Counted from the stretch's first letter, positions 41,931 to 52,429 are shown. The stretch: 64,000 bases of DNA from Arachidicoccus sp. (GCA_028283605.1 JAPWKH010000009.1:1-64000), one strand, 5' to 3'. A program made the numbers and translations. The notes: generated from the sequence alone by a model not told the origin.

Positions 41931-42791
41931 TTAATCAGGATTTAACGCTGCTTTCAAACTCAAATCGAGGCTTACGGCATGATGAATAAGCGCACCCACG
42001 CTTACATAATCAACACCGGTTTTTGCAAAACTTTCCACCGTTTCCAAATTGATGCCGCCGCTGGCTTCAGTTTCAAATTCTTTATTAATGATTGTAAGCG
42101 CATCCACAATTTTTTCCGGCGAAAAATTATCCAGCATTATTCTGAATACTTTTCCTTTGCCTGCTTTACATACAATTTTTACATCCTCCAAAGTGCGCGT
42201 TTCTACTTCTATTTTTAAATTAAGATTGTTGCTTTGAATATAATCGTATGCCCGACTGATTGCTTTTTCAATACCACCGCAAAAATCTATATGATTATCT
42301 TTCAGCATGATCATATCAAACAATCCAAAGCGATGATTTGTTCCACCTCCGATGCGAACTGCTTCTTTTTCGAGCAGGCGAAAATTGGGCGTTGTTTTGC
42401 GCGTGTCCAAAACTTTCGTATGATAAGGCTTCAATATTTGCACATATTGATTCGTCAAAGTAGCAATACCGCTCATACGTTGCATACAATTTAATACAAG
42501 ACGCTCGCAGCTCAAAATTGTTTGCATGGAGGCTTCCACTTCAAAAGCTGTTTCACCGAAGCGCATAGCATCGCCATCATTTTTATATTGATTGAATACA
42601 ACATCTTTTTCAACCTGATGAAAAATTTCTTTAGCCACTTCAATACCTGCCAGAATGCCGTCCTGCTTGATTTTGAGTACGGCTTTTCCTTTTTTGTTTG
42701 GAGGAATACAGCTTAATGTTGAATAATCTCCCGAACCTATGTCTTCTTTCAATGCTTCGGAAATTAAGTGTTGTAGCTCTTTATAATACAT
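41931..42791 (-). CDS. nadC: Quinolinate phosphoribosyltransferase (decarboxylating)
   Basis: A 286-residue enzyme of de novo NAD synthesis, forming nicotinate mononucleotide from quinolinate and PRPP. Seen are DIGSGDYSTLSCIPP, SCERLVLNCMQRMSGIATLT, LDTRKTTPNFRLLEKEAVRI, GGGTNHRFGLFDMIMLKDNH, and EASGGINLETV. nadA and nadB are not in the window. Confidence 0.96.
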   Translation of the reverse strand: MYYKELQHLISEALKEDIGSGDYSTLSCIPPNKKGKAVLKIKQDGILAGIEVAKEIFHQVEKDVVFNQYKNDGDAMRFGETAFEVEASMQTILSCERLVLNCMQRMSGIATLTNQYVQILKPYHTKVLDTRKTTPNFRLLEKEAVRIGGGTNHRFGLFDMIMLKDNHIDFCGGIEKAISRAYDYIQSNNLNLKIEVETRTLEDVKIVCKAGKGKVFRIMLDNFSPEKIVDALTIINKEFETEASGGINLETVESFAKTGVDYVSVGALIHHAVSLDLSLKAALNPD

Positions 42792-42828
42792 AATGAAGGT
42801 TAATTATTTTATCGTTGATCGAGAGTAA

Positions 42829-43341
42829 TCAATCTTGTTCTTTTAATTTCAATACCATTTGATTTTCTGTAAAATATTTTCCTTTCCATTTGACAGCATT
42901 CTCTTCAGAAGCAAAAGTTCTAAACCCAAACTTTTCGTACACATGAATTGCACGAGGATTATTTGCAATTACAGTCAAATTGATTTGCTCAATATCATCG
43001 AGCAGTCTTACTCTTTCAATTAAATTTATTATTAAATCTTTACCAATGTTTTTTCCTTGAAGCTCTTTCGTAACATACATTCTAAACAAAATTCCTTTAT
43101 GTCTTAATTTTTCCCTTTTCGCACCATCTCGTTCAAAACTTGCAACACCAACTAATTTATTATCAATATATGCTCCAAGAGTAAAACTGTCTTGAGTATC
43201 TTTTGTAGGAAAAATTAACCCAATATCGTCGGTAGGAGTCATTCTAAAATTATCTTCTTCTTCAATCAGTCCTCTGATAAAAAACTCTTTGTACTCTTTG
43301 TTTTGATTGGATTTTAATTCAACTATTTTTATCTCATACAT
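42829..43341 (-). CDS. GNAT-family N-acetyltransferase
   Basis: A 170-residue acetyltransferase: FTLGAYIDNKLVGVASFERD, the acetyl-CoA loop RMYVTKELQGKNIGKDLIIN, and LTVIANNPRAIHVYEKFGFR. I start at MYEIKIVEL (43341), 14 bases after the upstream ROK gene, because the longer frame overlaps that gene. The acceptor is unknown. Confidence 0.85.
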   Translation of the reverse strand: MYEIKIVELKSNQNKEYKEFFIRGLIEEEDNFRMTPTDDIGLIFPTKDTQDSFTLGAYIDNKLVGVASFERDGAKREKLRHKGILFRMYVTKELQGKNIGKDLIINLIERVRLLDDIEQINLTVIANNPRAIHVYEKFGFRTFASEENAVKWKGKYFTENQMVLKLKEQD

Positions 43342-43354
43342 AATCAATAATTCA

Positions 43355-44260
43355 TTAATTAGCAACCAATGCCGCTGCGCCGAAAACGCCTGCGCTATCG
43401 CCAAGTGATGGTTTCAAAATATCTACATCCACACGATTGTTGAATATATATTTACTTAATGCTTCTTTTCCTTTGGTATATAAATTGTCGATGTTGCCAA
43501 CGCCACCGCCAATGACAATTACGTCCGGATCAAGGATATTTACCACAACAGATATTGCTTTACCAAACATATCATATAATCTGTCTAAAGTTTGTTGTGC
43601 ATATTTATCATTCGAAGCATGCGCTACAATGTCTTGCAATTTCTTTTCCTCGCCGCCGGAGATGGTTGAGTAAAAATGTTGCAAAGAAGGGCCGGCAATG
43701 ATTTTTTCAACGCAACCTATTTTTCCGCAATAGCATTTTCCGCCACTTTCGTCCAGAAAATTATGTCCCCATTCGCCTGCAATACCATGTTTCCCATTCC
43801 ATATTTTTCCGTCAATTACAATGCCTGCGCCAACACCGGTTCCCATGATGATACCGAAGACCATACGCGCTTCAGGCTTTTTCTCTTTTACTATACCCCA
43901 TGTAGTTTCTGCCAGCGCAAAACAATTAGCATCATTTGCAAGTTCAACAGGCACACCCAGCAACTGTTCCAAATCTTTTTTTAATGGCTTTCCATTCAGC
44001 GCTGTAGAATTGCAATTCTTCATTGTTTGTAACATAGGATCTAATTCTCCCGGTGTGCCAAAGCCAATTCGTTCGGGAAGCAATCCCGAATCGTTTTTCA
44101 TTTTATCAATTAAAGATTTGATTTGTTGAAGAATATGGTTATATCCTTTATCACTTTCTGTTGCAATGCGTTCCCGGACGAGGGTTGTGGTTTGTTGTAA
44201 TGAAGGAAGTACTGCACCTTCAATTTTTGTCCCGCCTAAATCTATTCCCCAAATTGCCAT
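43355..44260 (-). CDS. ROK-family sugar kinase
   Basis: A 301-residue kinase: MAIWGIDLGGTKIEGAVLPS phosphate loop, RIGFGTPGELDP, ELANDANCFALAE, GTGVGAGIVIDG, and the ROK zinc motif CYCGKIGCVEKIIAGP. The E-x-G-H-type catalytic stretch is AGEWGHNFLD. Glucokinase or N-acetylhexosamine kinase are the likely activities; sequence alone does not decide. Confidence 0.88.
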   Translation of the reverse strand: MAIWGIDLGGTKIEGAVLPSLQQTTTLVRERIATESDKGYNHILQQIKSLIDKMKNDSGLLPERIGFGTPGELDPMLQTMKNCNSTALNGKPLKKDLEQLLGVPVELANDANCFALAETTWGIVKEKKPEARMVFGIIMGTGVGAGIVIDGKIWNGKHGIAGEWGHNFLDESGGKCYCGKIGCVEKIIAGPSLQHFYSTISGGEEKKLQDIVAHASNDKYAQQTLDRLYDMFGKAISVVVNILDPDVIVIGGGVGNIDNLYTKGKEALSKYIFNNRVDVDILKPSLGDSAGVFGAAALVAN

Positions 44261-44474
44261 TATTTTAATTTATTAAGATTCAAAAATAAAAATAAAGAAA
44301 GGATTATTATAAGATGTGTAAAATATTTTTAGTCTGAGGTTGAAATATATACTGTCATTGATTTAATATCAATAAAGAAACTATATGTGATCTCTTTCAT
44401 AAGTAGAGATGAGTATATTATTAATTGCTGCAACATCAATTCATAATCTTAACTGTCATCTGAGTTTAGTTGCT

Positions 44475-44482
44475 TAACTTTG
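44475..44482 (+). promoter_or_regulatory. -7 box (TAACTTTG) before AraC regulator 1
   Basis: Matches TAnnTTTG 20 bases before the ATG at 44503. The -33 position has no clear TTTG. The 242-base gap between ROK and this gene otherwise shows nothing I can name. Confidence 0.45.
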
Positions 44483-44502
44483 CAAATCTAAAATTTTGCA
44501 AG

Positions 44503-45456
44503 ATGGGCATGACACGTGAAGTAACTTTAAATGAACTTGTAAATACTATATCAACACGGTTGGAAGATCATAAAAATATATCAACCCATTTAGTTGTGCC
44601 GCAAAATTATAAAGAACCTTTTGGAGCAAAAATAGAAAATGGCAAGCCCGTAAATTTTGCATTATTAAAAACAAAGGGGCGTGTTTCTGAAAATATTCCT
44701 TATCGGTTTGATCATTATGCAATCGTTTTATGTGTTGCAGGGACTGCTAAGAAAACTGTAGGAAATTATGCCTTTTCTGTAGAGCCACATAGCATGCATT
44801 TTATTTTTCCTGGAATGGTTAATACATTTAGCGATTGCTCAGAAGATCTTGAATTATATATCGTTCTTTTTAAAAAAGAATTTTTTGCAGATATGTATAT
44901 AAAAGATGGTGTCCTTGAAAGTATTTTAGATACCAATATGGATCTTCCTCCTCATTGCAATCTTCATGAAGAAGATTTTGTACTTATAAAATCACTGATC
45001 GACAGTATGTACCTCGAATATAGCAAAGGAGAATTATACTGTACACAAATTATACAGTCGATATTGATACAATTGTTTTATTTGTCCGGAAGGTTTCTTC
45101 AAAACTCTGCACAAAAATATCCTGTACATATTTCACGTGGTCATCAATTAACTCAGCAATTAAAAAAAGAAATAGGCAAACATTTTCTTACAAAAAGGAC
45201 TGTGCAGGAGTATGCTGATATACTTTTTGTAACTCCTAAATATTTAAGCGAAGTAATTAAAACCGAAACTGGAGAAACGCCTATTAAATTAATTCATCAA
45301 CGTGTATATCACGAGGCTCTTTATCTCTTAACTTATACAGAAATGAGCATTAAAGAAATCTCAGAATATTTAAACTTCGACACACCTTCACATTTTAGTC
45401 GCTTTTTTAAACAATACGCAGGTTATTCTCCCTCTGCCTTAAAAAGAGGCGCTTAA
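44503..45456 (+). CDS. AraC-family transcriptional regulator
   Basis: A 317-residue protein. A cupin-like sensory half (DHYAIVLCVAGTAKKTVGNY, PHSMHFIFPGMVNTF) precedes two helix-turn-helix motifs at the C-terminus (TVQEYADILFVTPKYLSEVI, EISEYLNFDTPSHFSRFFKQ). Start at MGMTREV (44503) follows the -7 box; 44512 is possible. It is followed by an outer membrane protein gene in the same direction that may be its target. Confidence 0.9.
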   Translation: MGMTREVTLNELVNTISTRLEDHKNISTHLVVPQNYKEPFGAKIENGKPVNFALLKTKGRVSENIPYRFDHYAIVLCVAGTAKKTVGNYAFSVEPHSMHFIFPGMVNTFSDCSEDLELYIVLFKKEFFADMYIKDGVLESILDTNMDLPPHCNLHEEDFVLIKSLIDSMYLEYSKGELYCTQIIQSILIQLFYLSGRFLQNSAQKYPVHISRGHQLTQQLKKEIGKHFLTKRTVQEYADILFVTPKYLSEVIKTETGETPIKLIHQRVYHEALYLLTYTEMSIKEISEYLNFDTPSHFSRFFKQYAGYSPSALKRGA

Positions 45457-45533
45457 TTATACGAACTATTGTTATCAGAAAAATTGGTTAGTCTATCCGA
45501 AATTTTGGAATTGTTACAACTTTATTATCGCAA

Positions 45534-45541
45534 TAACTTTG
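45534..45541 (+). promoter_or_regulatory. -7 box (TAACTTTG) before the barrel protein
   Basis: TAnnTTTG match 163 bases before the start at 45704; TTG-rich sequence lies 20 to 30 bases upstream. It implies a long 5' leader in which I saw no riboswitch fold. Confidence 0.4.
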
Positions 45542-45703
45542 CAGTGTCAAATCATTCTTACATAAGTTACTGCGCAGTAAGATAAACAAAGAAGACAAGA
45601 CAAAAGTATATTAACAATGATTAAGTAAAGCCATAAATCTATTATGAAATAGTTATCATTATGGCTAGTGCAGTATTGAAAACAAAAAATTAAAAATAAG
45701 ACA

Positions 45704-46297
45704 ATGAAAAAGAGATTGACTAAAATCGGAATTTTATCATTAGGATTGTTGTTAGGATTATCTTTCCATTCAATTGCGCAAACAGATACGCTAAGCAACG
45801 GAAGATCAGGAATTATATTAGGTGTGGGTCCTCAGGCAAATCTACCACTTGGAAGTTTTAAAGACGCATATAAATGGTCTATCGGCGGTTCGGTACAGGC
45901 AGATTTTCCTATAGTGAAAAACGATTTGTATGTAGTCGTAAACGCAGGATTTAATAATTTCTTTGGCAAGGATAATAATATTGTGACAGCGACAGGCAGC
46001 TACAGCAAAGACTTACAAACATTACCGGTACAAGCAGGTTTAAAATATTATTTCCCTACTACAAATCTTTATATACAAGGTACTGCAGGTGCAAGTTTCA
46101 TTCTTGATAAAAGTGATGTATTGGCAAGCAAATCAGCTTCATTTATATACACTCCGCAAATAGGTTATTTATTCAAATTATCTAAAAATAATTATCTTGA
46201 TGTAGCTGTGGATTTTCAAGGCAGCAGCAAAATTTATGATGCCGGTAAATCATACAATTCACTTGGCTTGAGAGTAGCTTATGATTTTTCTTTATAA
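45704..46297 (+). CDS. Small outer membrane beta-barrel protein
   Basis: A 197-residue porin-like protein with signal peptide (to about HSIAQ). Alternating amphipathic strands follow (SGIILGVGPQANLPLGSF, WSIGGSVQADFPI, LYVVVNAGFNNFFG, LQTLPVQAGLKYYFP, LYIQGTAGASFIL). It ends SLGLRVAYDFSL with a C-terminal aromatic strand. It fits the PF13568-type eight-strand barrels. No substrate is evident. Confidence 0.8.
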   Translation: MKKRLTKIGILSLGLLLGLSFHSIAQTDTLSNGRSGIILGVGPQANLPLGSFKDAYKWSIGGSVQADFPIVKNDLYVVVNAGFNNFFGKDNNIVTATGSYSKDLQTLPVQAGLKYYFPTTNLYIQGTAGASFILDKSDVLASKSASFIYTPQIGYLFKLSKNNYLDVAVDFQGSSKIYDAGKSYNSLGLRVAYDFSL

Positions 46298-46327
46298 TAA
46301 AATCGCATAACCAATTAATACGATTAT

Positions 46328-46362
46328 GAAGGAGGCTGTCCAAAAGGGCAGCTTCTTTTTTT
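46328..46362 (+). terminator. Intrinsic terminator after the barrel protein
   Basis: GAAGGAGGCTGTCC, loop AAAA, GGGCAGC-TTC, then a run of T from 46355. Confidence 0.8.
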
Positions 46363-46429
46363 GATTTCTATTACTACATTTTATCCTATAACTACGTATA
46401 TTGTCATCTAATTTATGAGCTTAAAATAA

Positions 46430-47836
46430 ATGATCTTTATGCGGATTCTTTTTTCTTTTCTTTTCCTCTGTATTGTTTCGATAAATTGTTGTTTATCACA
46501 GTCGGTAAAAATAAATTTATCATCAAAAATATCGGCATTCTTACAAGATGATCAAATGAAAAATGCATCGCTTAGTTTCTATGTAGATGATGCGGCTACA
46601 GGCGATGAAGTGTATGAATATGACGGAGAAAGAGGATTGGCGCCGGCCAGCAGCCAGAAGATATTTACAACGATTGCATCATTTGAAATACTGGGAAGTG
46701 ATTATACATTCAAAACCGGCATTGGTTATAATGGCAATTTATCTGATGGTGTATTGAAAGGCAATTTATTAATAACCGGATACGGAGATCCTACATTCGG
46801 AAGTTGGCGGTATCAGGGATATAAACCGGAAGATGTAAAAAATAAATTGCTTTCCAAATTATCCAATGCAGGCATACGGGCAATAGACGGAAATATCATT
46901 ATTGACGAAAGCAATTGGGGATTGAATCCTACTCCTGGCGGATGGCCTTGGGATGATATCGGTAATTATTACGGCGCAGGGGACTGGGGAATTAACTGGA
47001 ACGAGAATCAAATAAATTACACGCTTAAGCCAAATGGCAGCGATGTATCAGTCATCAAAACAGATCCTCCATTGCAAGGCGCAAAAATTATCAATCGCAT
47101 TTCTGCGCAAGGATCGGAAGATAAAAGTATTATATATGCTGCTCCGTATTCTCCAATAGTAAATATTGAAGGCACAATTCCTTCGGGTAAATTATTGACG
47201 ATTACCGGCGCTGCACCCAATCCGCCATTGCAGTTCGGATATGAATTAAATAATTGGCTGAAAGAAAAAAATATTTATTGCACAGGCGAAATAAAAACAG
47301 CGTATGATTATCTTGTAAAAGAACAAACTGTACCTCAGGCAACAAAAAATATTGGTACTTATTCCTCGCCGGAATTACATGATATAGTCTTTCATTTTTT
47401 AAGAAAAAGTGTAAATCTTTACGGCGAATCTTTCGCGAAAGCATTAGGCTGGCAAAATAAAAAAGATCCTTCAACTTCTTCGGGTGTCAGTATCATTAAA
47501 CAGTTTTGGTACGATCACGGCATTGGTAATTCCGAATTGCACATGATTGATGGCAGCGGGTTGTCTCCGCAAAATTATGTTACTGCACATGCCGAAGTAA
47601 AAGCATTATTGTATGCGAAAAACAAAGACTGGTTTCATTATTTCTACGATGCTTTGCCGACATACAATGATATGAAAATGAAGAGCGGAACCATAAGCGG
47701 ATGTAAAGCTTTTGCAGGATATCAGACTTCTAAAAACGGGAAGCAATATGTATTTTCTATCATCATTAATAATTATTCCGGAAGCCAGTATAGCATATTG
47801 CGCAAAATATATACTGTGCTTGACTTATTAAAATAA
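46430..47836 (+). CDS. dacB: D-alanyl-D-alanine carboxypeptidase/endopeptidase (PBP4 type)
   Basis: A 468-residue exported peptidase S13 enzyme that trims or opens peptidoglycan cross-links. Signal peptide to about CCLSQ. The three penicillin-binding motifs are S74-S-Q-K77 in LAPASSQKIFTTIASF, SVN in LRKSVNLYGESFAKALG and KSG in MKSGTISGCKAFAGY. The long insertion between the first two motifs is normal for this family. An alternative start is 46439. Confidence 0.92.
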   Translation: MIFMRILFSFLFLCIVSINCCLSQSVKINLSSKISAFLQDDQMKNASLSFYVDDAATGDEVYEYDGERGLAPASSQKIFTTIASFEILGSDYTFKTGIGYNGNLSDGVLKGNLLITGYGDPTFGSWRYQGYKPEDVKNKLLSKLSNAGIRAIDGNIIIDESNWGLNPTPGGWPWDDIGNYYGAGDWGINWNENQINYTLKPNGSDVSVIKTDPPLQGAKIINRISAQGSEDKSIIYAAPYSPIVNIEGTIPSGKLLTITGAAPNPPLQFGYELNNWLKEKNIYCTGEIKTAYDYLVKEQTVPQATKNIGTYSSPELHDIVFHFLRKSVNLYGESFAKALGWQNKKDPSTSSGVSIIKQFWYDHGIGNSELHMIDGSGLSPQNYVTAHAEVKALLYAKNKDWFHYFYDALPTYNDMKMKSGTISGCKAFAGYQTSKNGKQYVFSIIINNYSGSQYSILRKIYTVLDLLK

Positions 47837-47896
47837 TATTTCCAAATTCGTAAAATAGAATTCCCCATCTCGTAAAGGTTCCGGGTGTTGTGATGA

Positions 47897-47904
47897 TAAT
47901 TTTG
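47897..47904 (+). promoter_or_regulatory. -7 box (TAATTTTG) before the siderophore receptor
   Basis: TAnnTTTG match 18 bases before the ATG at 47922; -33 element not clear. Confidence 0.4.
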
Positions 47905-47921
47905 CACACCAAAATATCTTT

Positions 47922-50309
47922 ATGAAAAAATCTACATTACGTATTGCTTTATTATTATTGCTGTTGCCTTGTGTTTTCCGAAATCAATCATTTGCCCAAA
48001 AGATCTTAGGAGAAATTAAAGGTACTATCTTAACGAAAGATAATGTTCCGGCTCCCGACATCAGTATAATGATTGAGAAAATAAAAAAAGGGACAATCAG
48101 TAATGAAAGTGGAAACTATACGCTTTCAAAATTGATTCCGGGAAAATATATTTTAAAAATATCGGCAGTAGGCATATCAGAAAAAGAAGTTGAGACCATA
48201 GTTATCGCGGGTAAGGCAAGAGAAGAAAATATCTACATTGATATTACCTCACAGCAATTACAGGATGTGATTGTAAATGCACAACATGCCAAATACAATG
48301 TTACGTCAAGTGTGACTGTAGCAAAAATGCCGTTGAAAAATATCGAGAATCCGCAAGTGTACACAACCATACCGAATGCTTTATTGAAAGACCAGCAAAT
48401 TGTAGATTATTCCGATGCATTGAAAAATGTTCCGGGTGTTATTATGGAATTGGAAAATAATACAGCAGGGGGTTCGGTTACTTCGCGTGGATTTCCTACG
48501 CAATCTTTTTTAAGAAATGGTGTAATAGGCATTATAGGTGCAGGAAATATAGATGTCTCTAATATTGAAAACATCGAAGCTATTAAAGGGCCTTCTGGCG
48601 CATTATATGGAAGTTCATTAATCTCTTACGGCGGCCTATTTAATATCATTACAAAAATGCCTTTTAATATATTCAAAGGCGAAGCCGGTTATACTTGGGG
48701 AAGTTATGGGCTTAGCAGATTTACAGTGGATGTTAATACGCCTTTAAATGCAAATAAAACTGTATTATTTCGTTTGAATGGCGCAATTCATCATGAAGGT
48801 TCATGGCAGGATGCGGGCTTTACTTCTTATGAATTTATAGCGCCTTCATTAACCTGTAAAATAAATAATAAAACCACACTTCAGTTGGATGGAGAATATC
48901 AAAACCAGCGTTCCAATAATATTTATCGAATTTTCGTAGATGGCTCTTATGCTACAGGTGTTCGCAGTCCGAAAGATTTGGACATAGATTGGCACAGACA
49001 TTTTATCGGAGATGGTATTGTGATTAATGCACAGCAAGCCAAGTTTTTTGCCACATTAATGCGGCAGTTTTCCAATCAATGGTCATCGCGTACCAACTTC
49101 ACGTATTTATCTGGAACAAGAAATGGCGGCCAAGGTTACATGAGTGTTTCTAAGGGAAATGATTCTCTTACCCGAAATATGGGATGGTATGATTATTACA
49201 ACAACTATGCAACTGATGTTCAGGAAAATATTAATGGTGATTTTCATATCGGAAGTTTAAGAAATCGCTTATTATTTGGTGCAGAATTTTTTAGTCAAAC
49301 TCTTAGGGCAAGCTATGCGAATGTGGCATTTGATAAAATAAATATAGCTAATCCGGGTAGTGAATACACTTTACTCACCAATGAATCTTTGCAAAATGCA
49401 GTAACTAATAAATCATTCTCTACAATCAGTCAGCTTACCAATATATATAGCATTTATATTCAAGACGTTTTAAATATCACTGATAATTTGTTTGCAATGG
49501 CAAGTGTACGTTGGGACTATTATGATTATAAAGGGCAGAAAAATGCTGTTACTGATACGGCAACTGGCGGTTATCATCAGGGCGCTTTCTCGCCTAAGTT
49601 CGGATTGGTGTATGAATTAATAAAAGATAAATTGTCTTTGTTTGGCAATTACATGAACGGATTTACAAACAAAGGGCCAGTACAGCAGCCTGACGGAAGT
49701 ACAAGTGTGTTCAAGCCGGAACATGCCAATCAATGGGAAGCCGGTATTAAAGCCGATGCATTCAATGGAAAATTAAACGGAAGCCTTAGTTTCTATGATA
49801 TTCAGGTAAGTAATGTTATCCGTAGTGATATTTCGCCGCGTGAGAATTATCAGATTCAGAACGGAACGCAATACAGCAAGGGTATTGAAGCCCAGGTTAC
49901 GGGAAATCCATTCTCAGGATTCAATATTATTGCAGGCTATGCGTATAACAACAGTAAATATGAAAAAAGCACTCCGGCACTCAATGGTTTCCGTCCGGGT
50001 TCTGCAGGCCCGAAAAATTTACTGAATGCTTGGTTAAGTTATAGCATTCAAAAAGGATTGCTGCAAGGTTTTGGCTTAGGTTTTGGCGGCAACTATGCAA
50101 GTGAAAATGCGGTAATCAACGATTTGAATGATTATTATGTATTGCCGTCTTTTACTACATTGAATGCTTCGCTTTCTTATGACAGAAAAAAATATCGCAT
50201 CAGTTGTAAAGTGGATAATCTTACCAATAAATTGTATTGGGTCGGTTGGTCAACAACCATTCCGCAAATGATGAGAAGATTTTCAGCAAGCTTTTCAGTA
50301 AAGTTTTAG
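47922..50309 (+). CDS. TonB-dependent siderophore receptor
   Basis: A 795-residue outer membrane receptor. Signal peptide, then a carboxypeptidase-regulatory-like domain (about 30-105, GTILTKDNVPAPDISIMIEK), a plug (ALKNVPGVIMELENNTAGGS, IEAIKGPSGALYGSSLIS), and a 22-strand barrel ending FSASFSVKF. Barrel motifs such as FSPKFGLVYELIKDKLSLFG and FKPEHANQWEAGIKADAFNG match the FhuA/FcuA-type siderophore receptor group. It imports a ferric siderophore with TonB energy. No siderophore synthesis genes are nearby. Confidence 0.9.
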   Translation: MKKSTLRIALLLLLLPCVFRNQSFAQKILGEIKGTILTKDNVPAPDISIMIEKIKKGTISNESGNYTLSKLIPGKYILKISAVGISEKEVETIVIAGKAREENIYIDITSQQLQDVIVNAQHAKYNVTSSVTVAKMPLKNIENPQVYTTIPNALLKDQQIVDYSDALKNVPGVIMELENNTAGGSVTSRGFPTQSFLRNGVIGIIGAGNIDVSNIENIEAIKGPSGALYGSSLISYGGLFNIITKMPFNIFKGEAGYTWGSYGLSRFTVDVNTPLNANKTVLFRLNGAIHHEGSWQDAGFTSYEFIAPSLTCKINNKTTLQLDGEYQNQRSNNIYRIFVDGSYATGVRSPKDLDIDWHRHFIGDGIVINAQQAKFFATLMRQFSNQWSSRTNFTYLSGTRNGGQGYMSVSKGNDSLTRNMGWYDYYNNYATDVQENINGDFHIGSLRNRLLFGAEFFSQTLRASYANVAFDKINIANPGSEYTLLTNESLQNAVTNKSFSTISQLTNIYSIYIQDVLNITDNLFAMASVRWDYYDYKGQKNAVTDTATGGYHQGAFSPKFGLVYELIKDKLSLFGNYMNGFTNKGPVQQPDGSTSVFKPEHANQWEAGIKADAFNGKLNGSLSFYDIQVSNVIRSDISPRENYQIQNGTQYSKGIEAQVTGNPFSGFNIIAGYAYNNSKYEKSTPALNGFRPGSAGPKNLLNAWLSYSIQKGLLQGFGLGFGGNYASENAVINDLNDYYVLPSFTTLNASLSYDRKKYRISCKVDNLTNKLYWVGWSTTIPQMMRRFSASFSVKF

Positions 50310-50328
50310 AGACTAATACTTAATAAAA

Positions 50329-50380
50329 AAATCCCGCAAGTTTGAATATTGCTATTCATTCATGCGGGATTTAAAATTTT
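50329..50380. terminator. Bidirectional terminator between receptor and DUF779 gene
   Basis: AAATCCCGCA (50329-50338) pairs with TGCGGGATTT (50363-50372). The 24-base loop holds an inner stem GAATA/TATTC. The T-run is strongest on the minus strand, where it ends the aldehyde dehydrogenase/DUF779 transcript. Confidence 0.8.
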
Positions 50381-50395
50381 TGGATATTCAATTTT

Positions 50396-50776
50396 TCATT
50401 CCATTCGTTTCACATCTTCTAAATTTTCCAGTTCATCTTCGGTAAATAATCTGTAATTTATTTTAAAAGTTTTGCCGTAGGGCGTTTCTAAAGAAAAGCC
50501 TCCAGGTCCAAAACCATCGGATAGATCCAAAGTAAAATGCGAATATTTCCAGTACTCAAACAAATCCCTGTCCACCCAAAATTCAAATCCTTTAATCGTA
50601 CCGATACATACATCATTCATGCGCGGGAAAAAGCCTCCTTTCTCGAAACACTGCGGTTGCGTGCCTTCGCAACAACCTCCGGCTTGATAAAACATCAAAT
50701 CACCATGTTCTTTGGATAGAATATCAATCATTTTCAAAGCTTTATCCGTCGCATCTAACCGTTTTACAATTGTCAT
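50396..50776 (-). CDS. DUF779 protein (aldehyde dehydrogenase-associated)
   Basis: A 126-residue protein with AGGCCEGTQPQCFEKGGFFP (CC-x5-C), DVCIGTIKGFEFWVDRDLFE and LDLSDGFGPGGFSLE. The family is nearly always beside acetaldehyde dehydrogenase genes; its function is unknown but the cysteine cluster suggests metal or redox chemistry. Start MTIVKRLDA at 50776 is chosen over 50806. It lies 87 bases downstream of the dehydrogenase. Confidence 0.88.
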   Translation of the reverse strand: MTIVKRLDATDKALKMIDILSKEHGDLMFYQAGGCCEGTQPQCFEKGGFFPRMNDVCIGTIKGFEFWVDRDLFEYWKYSHFTLDLSDGFGPGGFSLETPYGKTFKINYRLFTEDELENLEDVKRME

Positions 50777-50863
50777 TTTCAATAATAATTTACCACATAG
50801 AAACATGGCATTTAACTTGCGTGAATGATATGAACTATGTTCCTATGTGGTTTAAGAATTTTC

Positions 50864-52429
50864 CTAAAAGAATCCGAGTTTTTGCTTGTTGTAAGAGATA
50901 AGCATGTTTTTCGTTTGACGATAATGAGCCAGCATCATTTTGTGGTTTTCTCTTCCTACGCCTGATTGCTTGTAACCGCCGAACGGCGCGCCTGCAGGAT
51001 ATGCGTGATAATTATTTACCCAAACTCTTCCTGCCTGTACTGCACGCGGCACGCGATACAATTCGTGCGCATCTCTCGTCCATACGCCGGCGCCCAAACC
51101 ATATATCGTATCGTTTGCAATTTCAATGGCTTCATCTGCTGTTTTAAAAGTTGTTACTGCCAGTACGGGCCCGAAAATTTCTTCCTGAAAAATCCGCATT
51201 TTATTGTTGCCTTTAAACAATGTTGGTTGAATATAATATCCGCCTTCCAATTCGCCTCCGAGATGGTTCTCATCGCCGCCTGTAAGCAATTCCGCACCTT
51301 CTTCTTTTCCAAGTTTCAGATAAGACATGATTTTATCTTTTTGAATTTTGGATGCTTGCGCTCCCATCATTACAGTTGGGTCAAGAGGATTGCCCGTTTT
51401 TATTTTCTTTACGCGGTCAATAACGCGCGCTATGAATTTGTCATAAATATCTTCCTGTATCAATAAACGGGAAGGACAAGTACAAATTTCTCCTTTATTC
51501 AATGCAAATAAAACTGCGCCTTCAATGGCTTTGTCTAAATATTCATCATCGGCATCCATTATGGATTTAAAGAAAATGTTTGGAGATTTTCCGCCTAATT
51601 CCAATGTTACGGGAATAATATTTTCAGTAGCATATTGCATTACCAAACGGCCTGTTGCAGTAGAACCGGTAAAGGCTGCTTTTGCTACTTTTGGATTGGT
51701 GACCAACGGACGACCGAGTTCCGCACCAAAACCGTTTACAATATTTACCACGCCGGCAGGAATTAAATCTCCAATAAGTTCCATTAATACCATTATGGAA
51801 ACAGGTGTGCTTTCCGCAGGCTTTAATACCACGCAATTGCCTGCCGCAAGTGCCGGGGCTAATTTCCAAACTGCCATTAAAATCGGAAAATTCCAAGGGA
51901 TAATTTGTGCTACAACACCAAGCGGTTCTTCAATAATTAACGATACAGTATCCTTGTCCAATTCAGTTGCAGAGCCTTCTTCGGCGCGGATAACGCTTGC
52001 AAAATAACGAAAGTGATCTATAGCTAAAGGAATATCTGCATTCAAAGTTTCACGAATAGGTTTGCCGTTGTCAATAGTTTCCACTATCGCAATTTTCTGT
52101 AAATTCTGCTCTATTCTGTCGGCAATTTTATTTAGCATAATACTGCGTTCTGTCGCCGATACATTCTTCCAGGTTTTAAACGCTTCGCTTGCCGTATCTA
52201 CCGCCAAAGCAATATCTTCTTTGGAAGAATGAGCAACTTGTGTAAATACTTTTCCGTCGATGGGAGATACTACATCAAAATATTTTCCATTAACGGGAGC
52301 GGTCCATTTACCGCCGATATAATTATCATACTTTTCTTTAAAAGCAGGACGCGCATATTGTTGTGCATTATTGCTTTTTGCTTCAACGTTGTCCTTCTTT
52401 ACTTCAGGACGTTCTAATACTTCTGCCAT
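50864..52429 (-). CDS. NAD-dependent aldehyde dehydrogenase (acetaldehyde type)
   Basis: A 521-residue ALDH. Seen are [29 protein letters not shown], the general base E277 in LELGGKSPN and the nucleophile C316 in [12 protein letters not shown]. The GEICTCPSR form with Cys-Thr-Cys is typical of the AcoD/ExaC group that oxidises acetaldehyde and related aldehydes. Gene order ALDH-DUF779 with a divergent AraC regulator is a recurrent arrangement. Confidence 0.93.
   Translation of the reverse strand: MAEVLERPEVKKDNVEAKSNNAQQYARPAFKEKYDNYIGGKWTAPVNGKYFDVVSPIDGKVFTQVAHSSKEDIALAVDTASEAFKTWKNVSATERSIMLNKIADRIEQNLQKIAIVETIDNGKPIRETLNADIPLAIDHFRYFASVIRAEEGSATELDKDTVSLIIEEPLGVVAQIIPWNFPILMAVWKLAPALAAGNCVVLKPAESTPVSIMVLMELIGDLIPAGVVNIVNGFGAELGRPLVTNPKVAKAAFTGSTATGRLVMQYATENIIPVTLELGGKSPNIFFKSIMDADDEYLDKAIEGAVLFALNKGEICTCPSRLLIQEDIYDKFIARVIDRVKKIKTGNPLDPTVMMGAQASKIQKDKIMSYLKLGKEEGAELLTGGDENHLGGELEGGYYIQPTLFKGNNKMRIFQEEIFGPVLAVTTFKTADEAIEIANDTIYGLGAGVWTRDAHELYRVPRAVQAGRVWVNNYHAYPAGAPFGGYKQSGVGRENHKMMLAHYRQTKNMLISYNKQKLGFF

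Noticed and set aside
51525-52007. A 160-codon plus-strand frame inside the aldehyde dehydrogenase gene
   Set aside because: It is antisense to a well-supported ALDH with all catalytic motifs, with no start signal or family match.
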